From Diabrotica undecimpunctata (Eukaryota; Arthropoda; Insecta; Coleoptera; Chrysomelidae), in contig NC_092806.1 of assembly GCF_040954645.1 (NCBI RefSeq), positions 3,410,001 to 3,474,000 on the forward strand: DNA of 64,000 bases. The letters are read 5' to 3'. Shown here piece by piece: positions 43,931-55,868 of the stretch. The notes beneath the pieces were generated by a model. The model searched no databases. It saw nothing but the letters and a program-made list of their open reading frames with translations, and was not told the origin of the DNA. The translations under genes and the position numbers were made by a program. How positions within the stretch are numbered: position 1 is the first letter of the stretch; each line of letters begins with the position of its first letter.

Positions 43931-45725
43931 AAAAAATTTATTGTTCTTCTTTTTTTAATAAAAGACATGCAACAGAAATGCAACAGTGGACTAATAATAA
44001 TGTGTGGTAGTAATTTTTGTAATATATCTTTTTGGACAATAAATATGTCAAAATATTTTCAAACTGAGCGAATAACCTTGCCATTTTCATATTGTTTTAA
44101 ACGTATTTCTTAGCTTACAACAACTTCCTGACGTCCCAACAAAAGTTGCAATTAATAATCAAAAACATGTGTACCAAATATTGTTTACATCTCTTTATGT
44201 TAATTTGCTCTAACTTTGTAGTAATAACGAGACTGGAATATTAATATCTATTACGTTATATAAAATTGCAGTTATATCTATTAGGAGATCGAAGATTACA
44301 AGTGTGTATACAGGGTGTCCAAAAAGTGTTCGTGACAACACAAGAAAATTTCAAATTGAGTATATTTAATAATTATGATTTTTTACAACATACCTCGTTG
44401 GAATAAAGGTGAGATTCTATACTCAACTAAATATTAAGACAAACTACATATGACAAAAAATGACATAACACCTTTGTTTTCTAAATTTTCTAATGTTTTT
44501 GTAATAGAATATGTGTTGCAATATTTTGTGTTATTAACAATTAATAGGACCGAACAATGACCAGTGTTTGGAAAAGTATTTAGTGCTTATTTTAACATAA
44601 TATGGCCATATTTACTTATATGTTTTATTAATTATTTCATTGTATATCTTCATTGCTGCTTTAAAATCACCACTCTCAAATTGGCATATACATGTATATC
44701 AAGTTCTGGCAACCACTTGTCGTTAAATATTACAGGATGCTGGAGATAAGGGCTTTTAAAAAATAAAATTTCTTGAATCCTTATATTTATAAATTATTGT
44801 ATTTCTTAGGAAGGGGATGCATACATAATTTTATTTGAAAAGCTTGAGATGACAGCTTTAATTTATCATGGTGCACCCTACGCTTGATATATTCTCCGCA
44901 CCACATCGAGATAAGCGGGATCTCTCTCTAGACAGAGCACAGAAGTTAGCAAGTCCTTGAGGCAAGCACACGCACCAGCCTCTACCATTAAGTCCAATTT
45001 ATTTCTTCGTGGTAAGTATCTTTCATTACCACGAAAATGGTAAGTGCGCTTATTCTGAATTGATAACAATATATGAGTTATGCCAATTGTTATTTTTATT
45101 TATAATCGTCATAAACAACCAGGTATTTTTTAAGAAAAAAACGCCCTTCAGCCATCAAAAAAGATTATAATTTATAAAATAGTCCAATATTCTTTGGACA
45201 AATTTATTTCAATGTAATTCCAATTAAAATTTATTTCTTTTAAAATCAATGAATTCACGTTTTCAAGGTAAATAGCTACTTAGGCAATGATCATTACATT
45301 CTACAGAAAAATCTTATAATTCTCTGCGAAATTTCGTTAGGTTTGAAAAATATTTTAAGGACTGAGAAGAAATTCTGGAGAATAGAGTGGATTAGTTACT
45401 ATTTCATATATTTTGACCATTGACTGATGTATATATATGACCTTTAACGAAAATTATCAAAAATATGCTTAAGATCTTTTGATCAGCATTTATTCCTCTT
45501 CCTTATTGCAAAAATCAGACATATCTGCTTTGTAATCTATAATCGATTTTTATCCATTCTATTTATGTAATTTTTTCTGCACTCTCCATTTTCTTATGTC
45601 AAAAACTGATTATCTCTTTTTATAGGTTTTTTCCTCAAAAAACTTTTTTTGATGCAGAGTTAATTAACTTGTTTACGTGTTATAATAAATCTTCTGTAGA
45701 TTCTTTGACTTGTTTACTACTATTA
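43931..45725. other. Long AT-rich non-coding stretch
   Basis: At 44308-44335 there is a TACAGGGTGTCCAAAAAGTG sequence of the kind found in dispersed insect repeats. A GC-richer patch at 44870-45030 carries a minus-strand ORF that I do not recognise and do not call as a gene. Otherwise nothing is visible. Confidence 0.4.
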
Positions 45726-45727
45726 TT

Positions 45728-46205
45728 GTCTGCAAAGTTGTATAAAGAGTTGGAAACACCCAATGGAATAAAAAGGTTATACAACATTGCTAAAGCAAGG
45801 GTCACGTCATCAAAGGATTTGACTCACGTGTGGCAGATTAAAAATGCGGATGGAAAAGTGGTTAAGATCCGATGTAGAAATAAAGCAAAGATGATATAAG
45901 TACTTGGGAAAGTTGTTAAATAAATAATACCAGAGAAGAGACAGAGGATGCAAAACCCCAAAGGAAAATGTAATATCGAGGATAACGAGAGGACACCTGA
46001 TTGAATACCTGTGGAGGTTTGGAAGGCTCTGGGAGAAGAAGCGGTTAATGTATTGTGGTAAATAATGAATAGGATATATGAGGAAAAAAAGCTTACTTAA
46101 TCATTCTGTATTGCTGTATAGAACTATAAGAACTATAAAGGGGTAGAGTTTATGTAGCACAGAATGAAAATTTTTGCGAGAACTGTATAGCGAATGTTTA
46201 TTCCA
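45728..46205 (+). pseudogene. LINE relic, region before and into the RT
   Basis: An ORF reads KLYKELETPNGIKRLYNIAK and KDLTHVWQIKNADGKVV. After a stop and shifts come IPVEVWKALGEEAVNVL and MNRIYEEKK, then YKGVEFM. The order matches a common insect LINE: an LxxAR linker, the VIKDxxG turn, IPVEVWKxLG, NxIYEEEK and NYRGIxLM. The catalytic box is absent. Confidence 0.65.
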
Positions 46206-46790
46206 GGTAGACGGACAACGTATGTCATATTTTCTTTGAAACAGTCGTTAAATAAATAAAGCGAAAAGAAAAGAAAGAATAACTTGATATATGTATGAGA
46301 GAGAAATGGGTTTTACCAGTTGATTTGTGGTCTTTTTGGATCTTCTATTGACTCCTTAGTGCCATATCATGTGGTCTGAATTATTTAAACTACTCCGTAA
46401 CGTAGAAGCTTTAACTACTTAGGATTTCTTGCTGTCAATTATATATTTATCACTATCGTCGAAGACATGAGTTTTTTTCATTTTTTATATATATGACATA
46501 GAATTCAACAATCCCATTTTCTCGCAGTTTTCCTTCATTTAGTCATGATTTTTAATTTTTTTAATATTCGTGTTTATACACTGATACGTTTCATGTTCAT
46601 ACTCTGATACGTTTCAGAGTTATTTTAAGCATTTCTTCGTATCTCTATCAACTTTACAACCACGTCATCAAGAAATTCTTTTCTTAAAAACCATCAGTAT
46701 GGTCATTCTTTTACGTTCTTCAAGTATGTTCCAGTTCCAATGAATATTATATTTTAATTGGAGAATTGTTTTGATCTTTTTCTTTACGTG
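46206..46790. other. Non-coding stretch
   Basis: AT-rich; no coding or repeat signal recognised. Confidence 0.4.
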
Positions 46791-46794
46791 CATA

Positions 46795-48025
46795 TCCGCG
46801 ACGGAGGTTGGCAACCATCATGTCCATTCTGATCTTAGATGCTGCCGCTCTGAATAGTATGATTAATGTGCATCCGTACCATTCCCTTAAGTTACGCAAC
46901 CATGAGATTTTTTCCTTCCTATACTTTTTTTGCCCTGGATTTTCCCTTGTATAATTAATTAAAGTTTGATATATATGCCATTATGCATAACATGCCCCAG
47001 GTATTGCAGCTTTCGTGTCTTGATGGTTTCCAATATTTCCATTATTTTGTTGACTCTTCTCATGACTTCGTTGTTTGTTAGTTGATCGATCCATGATATC
47101 TTTAGGATTCTTCTATACACCCACAGTTCAAATGCTTCCAACTTTTTAGTAGTTGACCCGTTAAGTGTCCATGCTTCTATCTCGTAAAGCAAAGTCGAGA
47201 AAATATAACACCTTGCCAGTCTAACTCTTAAGTCTAATTTTAGTTCTCTTGTACAAAGTACCTTTCTCATTTTGTTGAAGTTTGTTCGTGCTTTCTCTAT
47301 TCGAACTGTAATTTCTTTGGAGTAAATCGTTTGCGTGATTAATTATTGTTCCAAGATAATTGTAGTTTTCAAGATGATCTAAAGTTTTACCGTTAATTGT
47401 CAGGCTTTCGTCATTCTTGATGTTTATTAATAATCCATATTGTTCTCCATGCTCAACTATCTTGTTTATTAGTTTTTGGAGGTCATGTAGGTTGTTTGCT
47501 ATTATGATAGTATCGTCCGCATATCTAATGTTGGTAATTTTCTGTTCCATTGACCTCTATTCCTGCTGTTTCTTCCTCAAGAGCTCTTTTCATAATTTCT
47601 TCAGAGTATGCATTGAACAGTAGTGGTGACAATACACACCCCTGTAGCATTCCTCTTTTAATTTCGAAATCTTGTGATGTGTGTTCATTAATGCGTATGT
47701 GTACCTGCTGTTAATAATATACATTTGTTATAATTCGAAGGTATTTTAATACAGTATTGTAATTGTTTTGCTTTGAGGACGTCCATTAGCTTTTTCTGGC
47801 TAACTTTATCGAATACCTTGTAATCTATGAAACAGACGTACATATCTTGGTTCACATCCAAGCATCTTTGGATTAGTACGTTGAATGCAAAGAGAGCTTC
47901 AAGGGTACCTACGCCTCTACGGAATCCAAATTGGGTTTCTGCAATATCCATATTAAGTATTTGATAAATGCGTTTATGGATGATCTTTAAAAATATTTTA
48001 AGTGTGTGAGACGGTCTCATACATC
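46795..48025 (-). pseudogene. LINE polyprotein relic on the minus strand
   Basis: From high to low coordinates it reads LKIIHKRIYQILNMDIAETQ, FGFRRGVGTLEALFA, VCFIDYKVFDKVSQKKLMD (first RT Asp), then in a second frame ITNIRYADDTIIIANNLHDL with intact YADD. A shift follows to RVRLARCYIFSTLLYEIEAW, FELWVYRRILKISWIDQLTN and TRKLQYLGHVMHNG, ending with WLRNLREWYGC and a MVANLRRG-like tail near 46795. Three frames are needed. It is 5'-truncated near 48020. Confidence 0.85.
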
Positions 48026-48665
48026 ATTGTTCTGATATAGTCATATAAAGAAATCTCATCAAAAAGACACGACTATGATTAAAACCCAAATATTAGTATA
48101 AAAATTTTTGTTATAAATCATAAATAAAGTTTGAAATTTTGTAGGTTGTGGACATCCTATAGTATTAATATAAGTATCCTTATTTTCTTGATTCTACTAC
48201 GTATTATCGAGATTCTTCAGATAATTACTGTCAACAGTATTCTTGTACCTCTGAATAAAAACAAATTATATAAAATTATATGAAAAACATCAACAGCATC
48301 GTTGCATGGTATACATATTTAATGAGAGTACAATTTTTTATCCATATATGATCAACGATTGTTGCCTTGAGTTTAAGATATTTGTGTTACTACTGTATTT
48401 GTTTAATGAAAACAAACTGTAGAATTTCTCGATATTTAAAGACTTAAAAGTTATAAATAAAAATGTAGAAATATTTAAAAATACTATTATAATACTATAT
48501 ATTAGAATATATCCTTCAAGTCTTTTTTCAAGTACCAGATCACTGCTTAAAGCACTTCCATTCAAAATCTATCCCAATTCTTCTTAAAGCGGGCATATAC
48601 CGTGAAACATCAAGCTATATAAAGTTGGGAATCATTGAAAATCGTTAATTAACTAGTGATTTCGT
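48026..48665. other. AT-rich non-coding stretch
   Basis: The minus-strand ORF at 48338-48565 is low complexity. Nothing else is visible. Confidence 0.4.
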
Positions 48666-48674
48666 ATTAGATTA

Positions 48675-48942
48675 TTAGATGTCTGCTGATGCTCTTCGAG
48701 GTTCAGAACGCGTATCTATTCTTCCAACAATATTAGCCTGGGTTTTAAGGTGTAAAAAGTTTGGCTTCTCTGGATTTCTCATCTCGTGATCCACATTTAG
48801 AGGTCTTGTGTGGACCCACATCTCAAAACTTCTGCCTTTATTAATAATTTGTTTGTTTGAGAGTCCAATTCTCTGCTCCATACAGCAATGTGGGGAATAT
48901 AAAATATAATAATATTGCAATGCAGTGACTTTTAGTTTTGGT
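48675..48942 (-). pseudogene. Possible LINE C-terminal relic
   Basis: The minus strand reads LYSPHCCMEQRIGLSNKQII and RSFEMWVHTRPLNVDHEMRN. These faintly match the LLYGxExW...FEMWxxRRxLxxxW block of LINEs. It is the host of the RTE-like insertion that follows. Low confidence. Confidence 0.35.
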
Positions 48943-48953
48943 GTAATAACTTT

Positions 48954-49311
48954 CTTCTTCTTCTTCTTCTTCGTCTAGCCATTCACGTCCACATTTGAAC
49001 ATAAGCCTCTTCAAGTCTTCCTTTCCATTGTTTTTTATTGTACGCTACTTGTAGCCAATTTTTCCCGGCAGTCCTTTTCAGATCATCTGTCCATCTCATA
49101 GGAGGTCTGCCTCTGGGTCTTTTGTGTTGGTATGGTCTCCAGGTTAAAATTGATCTGTGCCATTTGTTTAAATCGCTCCTAGCTACATGTCCAGCGTATT
49201 CCCTAATGATATCATCTGACGTCGTCCTAGTGTCGGTCTGAGGCATTTCATACTCTTATTTTTTTCAATAGTTGTTGTTATTAATTTTTCGTTTTCTTTT
49301 CTTTTTTGTCT
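48954..49311 (-). mobile_element. RTE-like LINE 3' fragment with 11-bp target duplication
   Basis: The minus strand reads IIREYAGHVARSDLNKWHRS, ILTWRPYQHKRPRGRPPMRW, TDDLKRTAGKNWLQVAYNKK and EEAYVQMW, the RTE-like C terminus, followed by an AAG-repeat tail (a CTT run at 48954-48973). GTAATAACTTT occurs at 48943-48953 and 49312-49322. The 358-bp copy is 5'-truncated. Confidence 0.88.
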
Positions 49312-49322
49312 GTAATAACTTT

Positions 49323-50070
49323 ATTGGATAAAAATTTCTTTATTTCTTACATGGTGATTCTTGCTGTTTAAGTGCCTATTTAAAAATTAATGTTGTTGAC
49401 TATTTATTGTTTTATTCTCTATGCTCCTATCTTTTTTTTTGTAGTTTCACAATGAGAAATAAAATTATAAAGAAGAGATAGTAGTGTGAAAATCAATTTG
49501 CTAAATCTTCCAGTTAATTTAAAAAAACCATTGTTTGTACTTTACGAAATCAAGCAAAAAATGAAACGATGTTATTAGGAAAACGCCCCGATGTAATTTT
49601 TTGCTTCGCTTATTCGAAAATTCCTGAAAAAACGTAGAATTGCCAAAAATCAAATTCTAATAACGACTTGAGAAATATGCTGACATCTCGTTAACAAAGA
49701 TATTGGATTTTATCGATAACCTTGAACAGGAAAAAGTCAATGTACTTTATTAGATGCTTTAAATATAATATATTTTTTATATTCACCTTGAACTTTTGAT
49801 TTATAAATATATTAGAATAGGTAAGTTTCCAAAAATGTTTGCATTTGTTTATTGTGTATTGGCGAGGTCATTGAAAACCACCAAAATCGTATAAATTCTA
49901 TTATTTTAAATTTACATTATTACTTTGTAATTAGTTATACAAAGGAAAAATAAGAAACATAAGAATTGCCATTCTTCCCGTCACAAAAAATTGTATAAAC
50001 AAGTTATTATTATTTATAAAAAACTTATTTATTAAAAATAAAAAAAATACAACTAAACCAAAGATTATTC
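49323..50070. other. AT-rich non-coding stretch
   Basis: No ORF or repeat recognised. Confidence 0.4.
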
Positions 50071-50078
50071 AACAGCAA

Positions 50079-51060
50079 ATGCAATTTTCATTGCAGTTAA
50101 TGGAAAAATACATAAATAAACTAACAAAATCCCATAAGAATCTATTAAAACTCTTTCAATCCCCTTCCAAAAGTTCCGATTATTTCACGCTGATTATGAT
50201 TTATATATCTCTTATGAGATCAAAAATCGACTACGGTTTAATTTCTTACTTATCCGCATCCAAAACCATGTTAAAACTACTTGATTATATATTTACCAAT
50301 GCCCTTAGAATTGTCTGTGGTGATTTTCGTACCTTTTTAATAGAGAGGTTATACAGCGGATGCGGACTCAACCTCACATTTACTCATATACCCATGCCAT
50401 ATTCATCGCAGCAAATAAAAATTACCCATATCTCAAATTCATTTTACATAAGACTATCAACATATCTACGATAATAAACCCGCACCTCCGCACAACAAAA
50501 CCTTGTTACCAGAAGGTGAAAATAGCACTCAACTTCCTAGACATTAGTTTCCTTATCGTTCTCATAACAAACTTTAACCGTCCTCCCTCCTGGATTGCAA
50601 AAGCACCCGAGTGTGTACCTTTTCTTACTCAATTCGATAAACGGAATATACTCAGTATTTTAATTAAAAGTTCAATAAATAACTCCTTAATCTTAGACTT
50701 AGACACATCTAAATTTAATGATGGTGTAGGCATAGCTATTATAGTTTCCCCAATAACCACCTTTACGGTAGAACTTTATGCCATATACCAAGCTCTAAAA
50801 TATTTAAATACCTCTAACATTTCACGAGCTCTTATTTTTACCGATTCTTATAGATCTATCACAGCCATACAACATACATGTATATATCCCAAACACCCCA
50901 TAGAGAACAAAATTAAATCCAAACTTCTAATTGTCTAGGAAAGAAATAAGCTGCTAAAATTTGTATGGATCCCGTCACACATTGGCATCGAGGTTAATGA
51001 AGCAGCAGATGAAAGTGTGCGGAGTGCAGCAACGAGTAAGGATAGTAAATTGTAAGTAAA
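50079..51060 (+). pseudogene. LINE 3' end with RNase H domain (I/jockey-related)
   Basis: The first frame covers the region after the RT: YISLMRSKIDYGLISYLSAS and FTNALRIVCGDFRT (compare RSxLDYGxxxY and the ALRxxxGxxRT block). A second frame carries an RNase H: TFTVELYAIYQALKYL (Glu), ALIFTDSYRSITAIQ (Asp), then past a stop FVWIPSHIGIEVNEAAD (His/Asp). An RNase H after the RT is a feature of I-clade and some other LINEs. Two frames and a stop at 50936 show it is dead. Confidence 0.75.
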
Positions 51061-51089
51061 TACTTACTATGTGACTTAAAATCTTAGCT

Positions 51090-51210
51090 TAACTCGAGAG
51101 AGGAATATTCTATAAAGCAGCCATAAGACCAGCTATGATATACAGAACTCAATGTTAGGTAGTTAAAAAGACAGAAGAACAACGAAAGTATAAGGAAAAT
51201 AACTTTATAC
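51090..51210 (+). pseudogene. Short LINE scrap
   Basis: One frame reads LYKAAIRPAMIYRTQC followed by VVKKTEEQRKYK. This matches the FYRxAIRPAMLYGxExW block of LINE C termini. Only about 100 bases are left. Confidence 0.45.
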
Positions 51211-52520
51211 AACAAAAGAACAATAATTGTATTAGGCCCCTAATTAAACAATTTCTATAATATTAGATTACTTATAAAAAGAAGAGTAAAAATTGATGGC
51301 ATTCAAGAGGGATTCAGTGAAATTTATACTTGATAAAGAACTGCTGAATGTTGTAAGAATATGCTATAAATTTGTATTTTGAATTTGTACAATTTAAATC
51401 ATCAGAATGGCATCCCAAGTTCAGTACAATCATATTTTTAACTAAAAAAAACTCTATTTAAAAAGTCTATCTTATTAGAGGATGTCCCATATTGGTTCGT
51501 AAAAAGGTATCTGTGTTTTATTTTTAATATTCTCAGTCGAAACATGAATTCCAAGAGTATACGAGGCATGGGAGTATATTAGACAGTACGAGACAGTTGG
51601 AAGCTTTTGCGACCTGTATATTCTGAAGAACATTAAGGATGTTATGTGGCCACTAAAAGAATCTTCCAACTTCCAACTTTCAACACTCAAAAAGATATCT
51701 AAAACACATTTAATAAGGAAAGAAATATAACCTACTACGACTGATTAAAGGATAAAAATACTGGAAGAGAGAAAGCAGTTTACCTTTCTAGAGAAAATTT
51801 TCACAGCTTTAGTAATATATTTTTTTAATATCTGCACTATTTTGGTATTATGATTTTGAGTTTGTCTAGATCTCTTCAAATTAAACATTTAACTAAAATT
51901 GAATTAAAAATTTCACCCGGTAGATTTACAATAAAAAACCATTGTTATATTGCCTGGTAAAATTGCTAAAATCAAGCAAAAAATCCATTTCAAATTGCAT
52001 TTACAAATCCATAAAAAAATAACAATCTAACAAGAGACTATACGTAGGAAAACTACTATAATTAAAATGTAAAAAAAGCTTTAATTATAGTGTGAACAGT
52101 ATTTCGGAATCTCCAAACCATTGTCTGGTACAAGAATGATTTTTAGAAATGTGACTAATCATGCACAAACAGTTTGTTGTTGTTGATTTGATATTACGGT
52201 GACTGCTATATAAGATTTATTTCTTCCAAGGCTAAAATCGTCTAGAAAATATTGAAGATCGCCAAATTTGCTGCCAATACAGCTATATTTTACTGCTTCT
52301 GTGATTTTTTTCTTTACGTACAAGCTGAGCAGTTTGTGAAAACTAGTTCTACTAAAAACCAAAGGTATTCAACGCAGTGCCTAATCCTGCATGTGAATTA
52401 TCGTGAAATTGGTAATTACGTAAAATTTTTTTATAATGAAAATGCTGTCGGTAGTATATCTGACAAATTTAATCAAAAACATCATCTGTTGGTTCAGTGA
52501 TTTCCTGTAGTCCGATTCTT
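51211..52520. other. AT-rich non-coding stretch
   Basis: ORFs at 51475-51690 (minus), 52159-52362 (minus) and 52252-52500 (plus) have no family resemblance. I found no repeats. Confidence 0.4.
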
Positions 52521-52533
52521 ATTGATTACTGGT

Positions 52534-52771
52534 AAAAAAAAGTAAAGTTCGTGGAACCTTCTGGCTAAGGTCTAGTGTTAGGGTTTTCAGGTCGCGCAAG
52601 CGCCCCTAACGACTATTGTCGTAACCGGGACCGACGGCTTTACGTGCCCTCCGAAACACGGTGGAAGCTCAGTTAAATTAGAAATATTAAATTTTTGTCG
52701 GTGCCGGGATACGAACCCAGGCCCTCCAGCTTGTTAAGCCAGTAACATAGCCACTGAGCTACGGCTGCCAC
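52534..52771 (-). mobile_element. tRNA-derived SINE
   Basis: Read on the minus strand it begins with a tRNA-like head. An A-box-like TAGCTCAGTGGCTA (about 52764-52751) and a B-box GGTTCGTATCC (about 52712-52702) form an internal RNA polymerase III promoter. The body follows (GGAGGGCACGTAAAGCCGTC, GGTCCCGGTTACGAC) with a T-rich 3' tail. The body resembles a SINE core I recall from several insects. A 10-bp repeat, GATTACTGGT, at 52524-52533 and 52772-52781 marks the target site. The copy is 238 bp and has no coding capacity. Confidence 0.88.
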
Positions 52772-52789
52772 GATTACTGGTTATTGATT

Positions 52790-53105
52790 AGTTCAGTATA
52801 CACTATATTCGCAATTAGTATCTGAAAAATAGCACTAAATTTATCTCTTATCCCTTGTTTAAATTTGTCAAATGTTGTTATTAACTTGTAAGCATTTTTA
52901 ATTAAGTGATTATATTAAAGCGTACATTTCAGATGGTTTTCGTCGCCAGTTTTGTTCGATAGCAAGATCACTACTTAGTTTAAGTCTTTAGGTATCTAAT
53001 TTTTTCAATGCCCCTGGGCTAGCTTCTGATAAGGTAGTCAATATAGTCCTAGGGTACCTCCTTTTATTGTCTAATTAAGCCGAATTACTTCCAAAGTTTG
53101 AGAAG
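52790..53105. other. Non-coding spacer
   Basis: No ORF or repeat recognised. Confidence 0.4.
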
Positions 53106-53109
53106 AATG

Positions 53110-54120
53110 CTCTTCATCTTCTTCCTTCTTGTATGTTGGCTTTAAAGCCTGTTTCTTCTTCAATATTAGCCTCCTAAATTGTTTAAATTGTAGCAACATC
53201 TTTTTCTTGGTCTGCCAATACTTCTTAGTCCATTTGATGACTCATCTCGTGCTATTCATATATCCTATCCTCTGTCGTTCTACTAATATGTTCGTTCCAC
53301 TAATGCTTCCGTTTTGTCACCCATTCATGTATGCCTTCTATATTGTATACTCTCTTATGTTTTTGCTTCTCTCCCTACCCAACAGACTTTTCTCTGATTT
53401 TCGTCGTATTTTTTCGTCGTAAGTATTTTCATCTCCGTTGTTTCTATTAGTCGTCTCGTTTTAGATGTGTCAGGTCTTGTCTCAGCCGTGTATGTCAATA
53501 TAGGTCTAATTGCTGCTTTATAGATTCTTGTTTTTGTGTCTTTGTTTGTTCAGGTGTTTGTTCTTCCAGATTGTGTCATTAAGAGATCTTGCCGCTTTAC
53601 TTGCTTTTAAGCTTTGTTGTCGTACTTCTTATTCAACATCTCCGTAACTAGTTATATCTATTCCCAGATATCTAAACCTTGCTTCCTGTTTTATTATTTT
53701 CCCATCAATTGCAATTTTGCATCGTAGTGGGTATTTAGATGTTGTCATACATTTGTTTTTTTCTGCTGATATTATTATATTCTATTTCTTGGCTGTTGTG
53801 TTGAAGATATGTGTTAATTTTTGGAGCTAGTCTTCTGTCTTGGCGATTAATGCTTTTAATTCTTCTCTAAACCATGGTGTATTGTTGTTGTTTCTTTTGT
53901 TCAGTATGACTTTGTGTTTTCTTAGAGCTTCTCTGGTTGCCTCTTCAATGTTGTTTTTATTTTTCTCCCAGCTCGTGTTTATATCTTCTATGTCGTCTGT
54001 TTGTTTTAGCTGTATCTTCTGTGTTAGCCTCCTTTGGTACATTTCTCTTGTAGAGTCGTTCCACAGTGATTCTATACTGAATTTTTCCTCGGTGATTTGA
54101 AGAAGTCTCCGAACCATCTT
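53110..54120 (-). pseudogene. LINE relic with the RT core deleted
   Basis: From 54117 the minus strand reads EEKFSIESLWNDSTREMYQR, NIEEATREALRKHK and TPWFREELKALIAKTED, the linker between endonuclease and RT. The reading then jumps at about 53825 to LQKLTHIFNTTAKKYNIIIS, KYPLRCKIAIDGK and FRYLGIDITSYGDVE. It ends with TRIYKAAIRPILTYTAETRP, which lies after the RT catalytic box. The RT core is gone. The post-RT part resembles the LINE at 59500-60320. Confidence 0.7.
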
Positions 54121-54300
54121 GTCTCATACATTTTCAATTAGAGATAAATCTGAGGAACTCGGGGATTAGGGCAATACGTTGATTTCAGCCTGTTCAAAGA
54201 CTTTCAAAGTCTTTGGTGACTGTTCAAAGTCTTTATTGACTCTCGTAATATGTAACCTTGCGTTACTATTGTTACGATAGATAATGACGTCTTATATGAC
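54121..54300 (-). pseudogene. Tc1/mariner transposase scrap
   Basis: The minus strand reads NNSNARLHITRVNK, then FEQAEINVLP, SPSSSDLSLIENV. These match DNARxHxxR... INVLPWPxxSPDLxPIENVW of Tc1-like transposases. The second catalytic Asp appears as Ser and a stop replaces one Trp. No ends are visible. It abuts the LINE relic to its left. Confidence 0.55.
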
Positions 54301-55500
54301 TCAAAACTGTAAACATATTTATTACTAATATCTTTTCTATTCTAGTTATTTCGGCGCTCAGTTGAAAGACCTGTCTACCTGAATTCTGATGAGTCACCCG
54401 CGACTTGAAATTTCCAGAAGCAGGCCGAATAAAACCAGTCTGAGCGACCTTCTGGGCTCTTCAATGGGAAATCGCGGCAATTCTCGAATAACGGGATTTT
54501 ATATTTAAAGAGGAATTTTGTTATAAAGAGAACAGTTAGTTTTTGAACATCGCGTCAGGTTTTAAAATGTAACGCACGATTATAAGAAATGTAGATAAAT
54601 TAATTAATGTAAATAAATTAGTCATATTGTGCAAATAAAGACTTTAAATAAACTAAGTGTTATAAGTGTAGAACCTTTAATAATAAATAAAAACAATAAA
54701 TTAGATTAATAAAAACATTATAGGTAATAACGTAAAGGTAGGATATAAGATAACGTTCTACAATATCTTCTACGTATCGTTGAGCTTCCTCTGACAAAGA
54801 TTAGAGATGACATTGATCTTTGCTGAAAATTTAATATTTAAGAACATTTAAATCTTCACAACAAAAAAGATCCAATATTATTTTGTTAAAAAGTACTTTG
54901 TAATCTCGAATCCATTAATAAAACCAAATTGGATTCATTCATATTATATGATTCTGATTTTGTTTGTAATAGAAGGAGTTAATATTTGTAAATTAAAAAA
55001 ATTGCATTTAATGGTCAATTAATTGCACATCCTATGATGCAATCACTTAGTCGAAAACAATTACAATCTGGTTAAAAAGTGATTAATATCTGGAAGATTT
55101 CTGTAATAACTGACAAATATTGTTATTATGGAGGTGCAGTTTTATCAGAAACCGTACATAATCACCTGGTTGGCATGACACCTTCCTATTCTACGATAAA
55201 ATTATTCGTTATTAAAAAAATTAGAGAACAAGTAATTGTTGCGGTTTAATCAAGGATTTCTTTGAGTTTTACGAATTATGTTACACGTGAAAATTGACAT
55301 TTAAAGTGAATTAATTCATTATTGTTAAATTGCCGTGAGGCAACAATTTATTTTTTTTTATGGTTTTTTTTTATACATTATTAACTTGTAAAAAGGTTCA
55401 TGTAGTGTTTTTTTCTAAAGAATTTGACAAAAATTTTTAAAAAAATTGTTTTAAACATAAGTAGAACTTAGCAATGAATAAATAACGATGTCATTTGTAC
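54301..55500. other. Non-coding stretch with a GC-richer patch
   Basis: 54355-54500 is GC-richer and includes TTCCAGAAG and CTTCTGG facing each other; the rest is AT-rich. No ORF. See the rejected list for a hammerhead-like motif at 54386. Confidence 0.4.
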
Positions 55501-55640
55501 AATCATCATTATCATCATCATCATGAAATCCTTGCAACCTCTGGGTATTTATGGGTAACGCCAGGGTATTTTGAAAATCCGATTCTGAGGTGAAGTATTA
55601 TTTTTTCATTTTATTCGGATCTACTCTGTATGAGTACAAG

Positions 55641-55793
55641 AAACAAATTCGTTATGGATTTCTGCTTAGTTGATAGACATGTCGTGGAATGCAAATTTTA
55701 GATTCCCCATGTCTCTATTAACATCTTTATCAACGTCTGTTATACCTTACATTTATAGAAGGTTCAGATTAAAGCAGAAATCTGAATTTGTTT
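55641..55793. repeat. Inverted repeat upstream of the hammerhead
   Basis: AAACAAATTC (55641-55650) and GATTTCTGCTT (55657-55667) are perfectly complementary to 55784-55793 and 55772-55782. They form a 21-bp stem with a small internal loop. Confidence 0.75.
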
Positions 55794-55868
55794 CGAAACT
55801 ATCTTACCGATTTTTCTATCAGATGTCGCTATTGCGTCCATAATGAAGCCATTTTATTGTTGCTTCCT

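Noticed and set aside
44878..45069. 63-residue minus-strand ORF in a GC-richer patch
   Set aside because: Sequence looks less random than its surroundings, but there is no recognisable domain and no clear splice sites; not enough to call a gene.
51475..51690. 71-residue minus-strand ORF
   Set aside because: No family resemblance on either strand and no flanking signals.
52700..52771. Possible tRNA gene on the minus strand
   Set aside because: A and B boxes are present, but a SINE body follows, the acceptor stem does not close, and target duplications flank the whole 238 bp.
54386..54410. CTGATGAGTC...GAC..GAAA, resembling a hammerhead core
   Set aside because: Two extra bases separate stem II from GAAA, stem II would be only 3 bp, and I could not pair a stem I or stem III around it.
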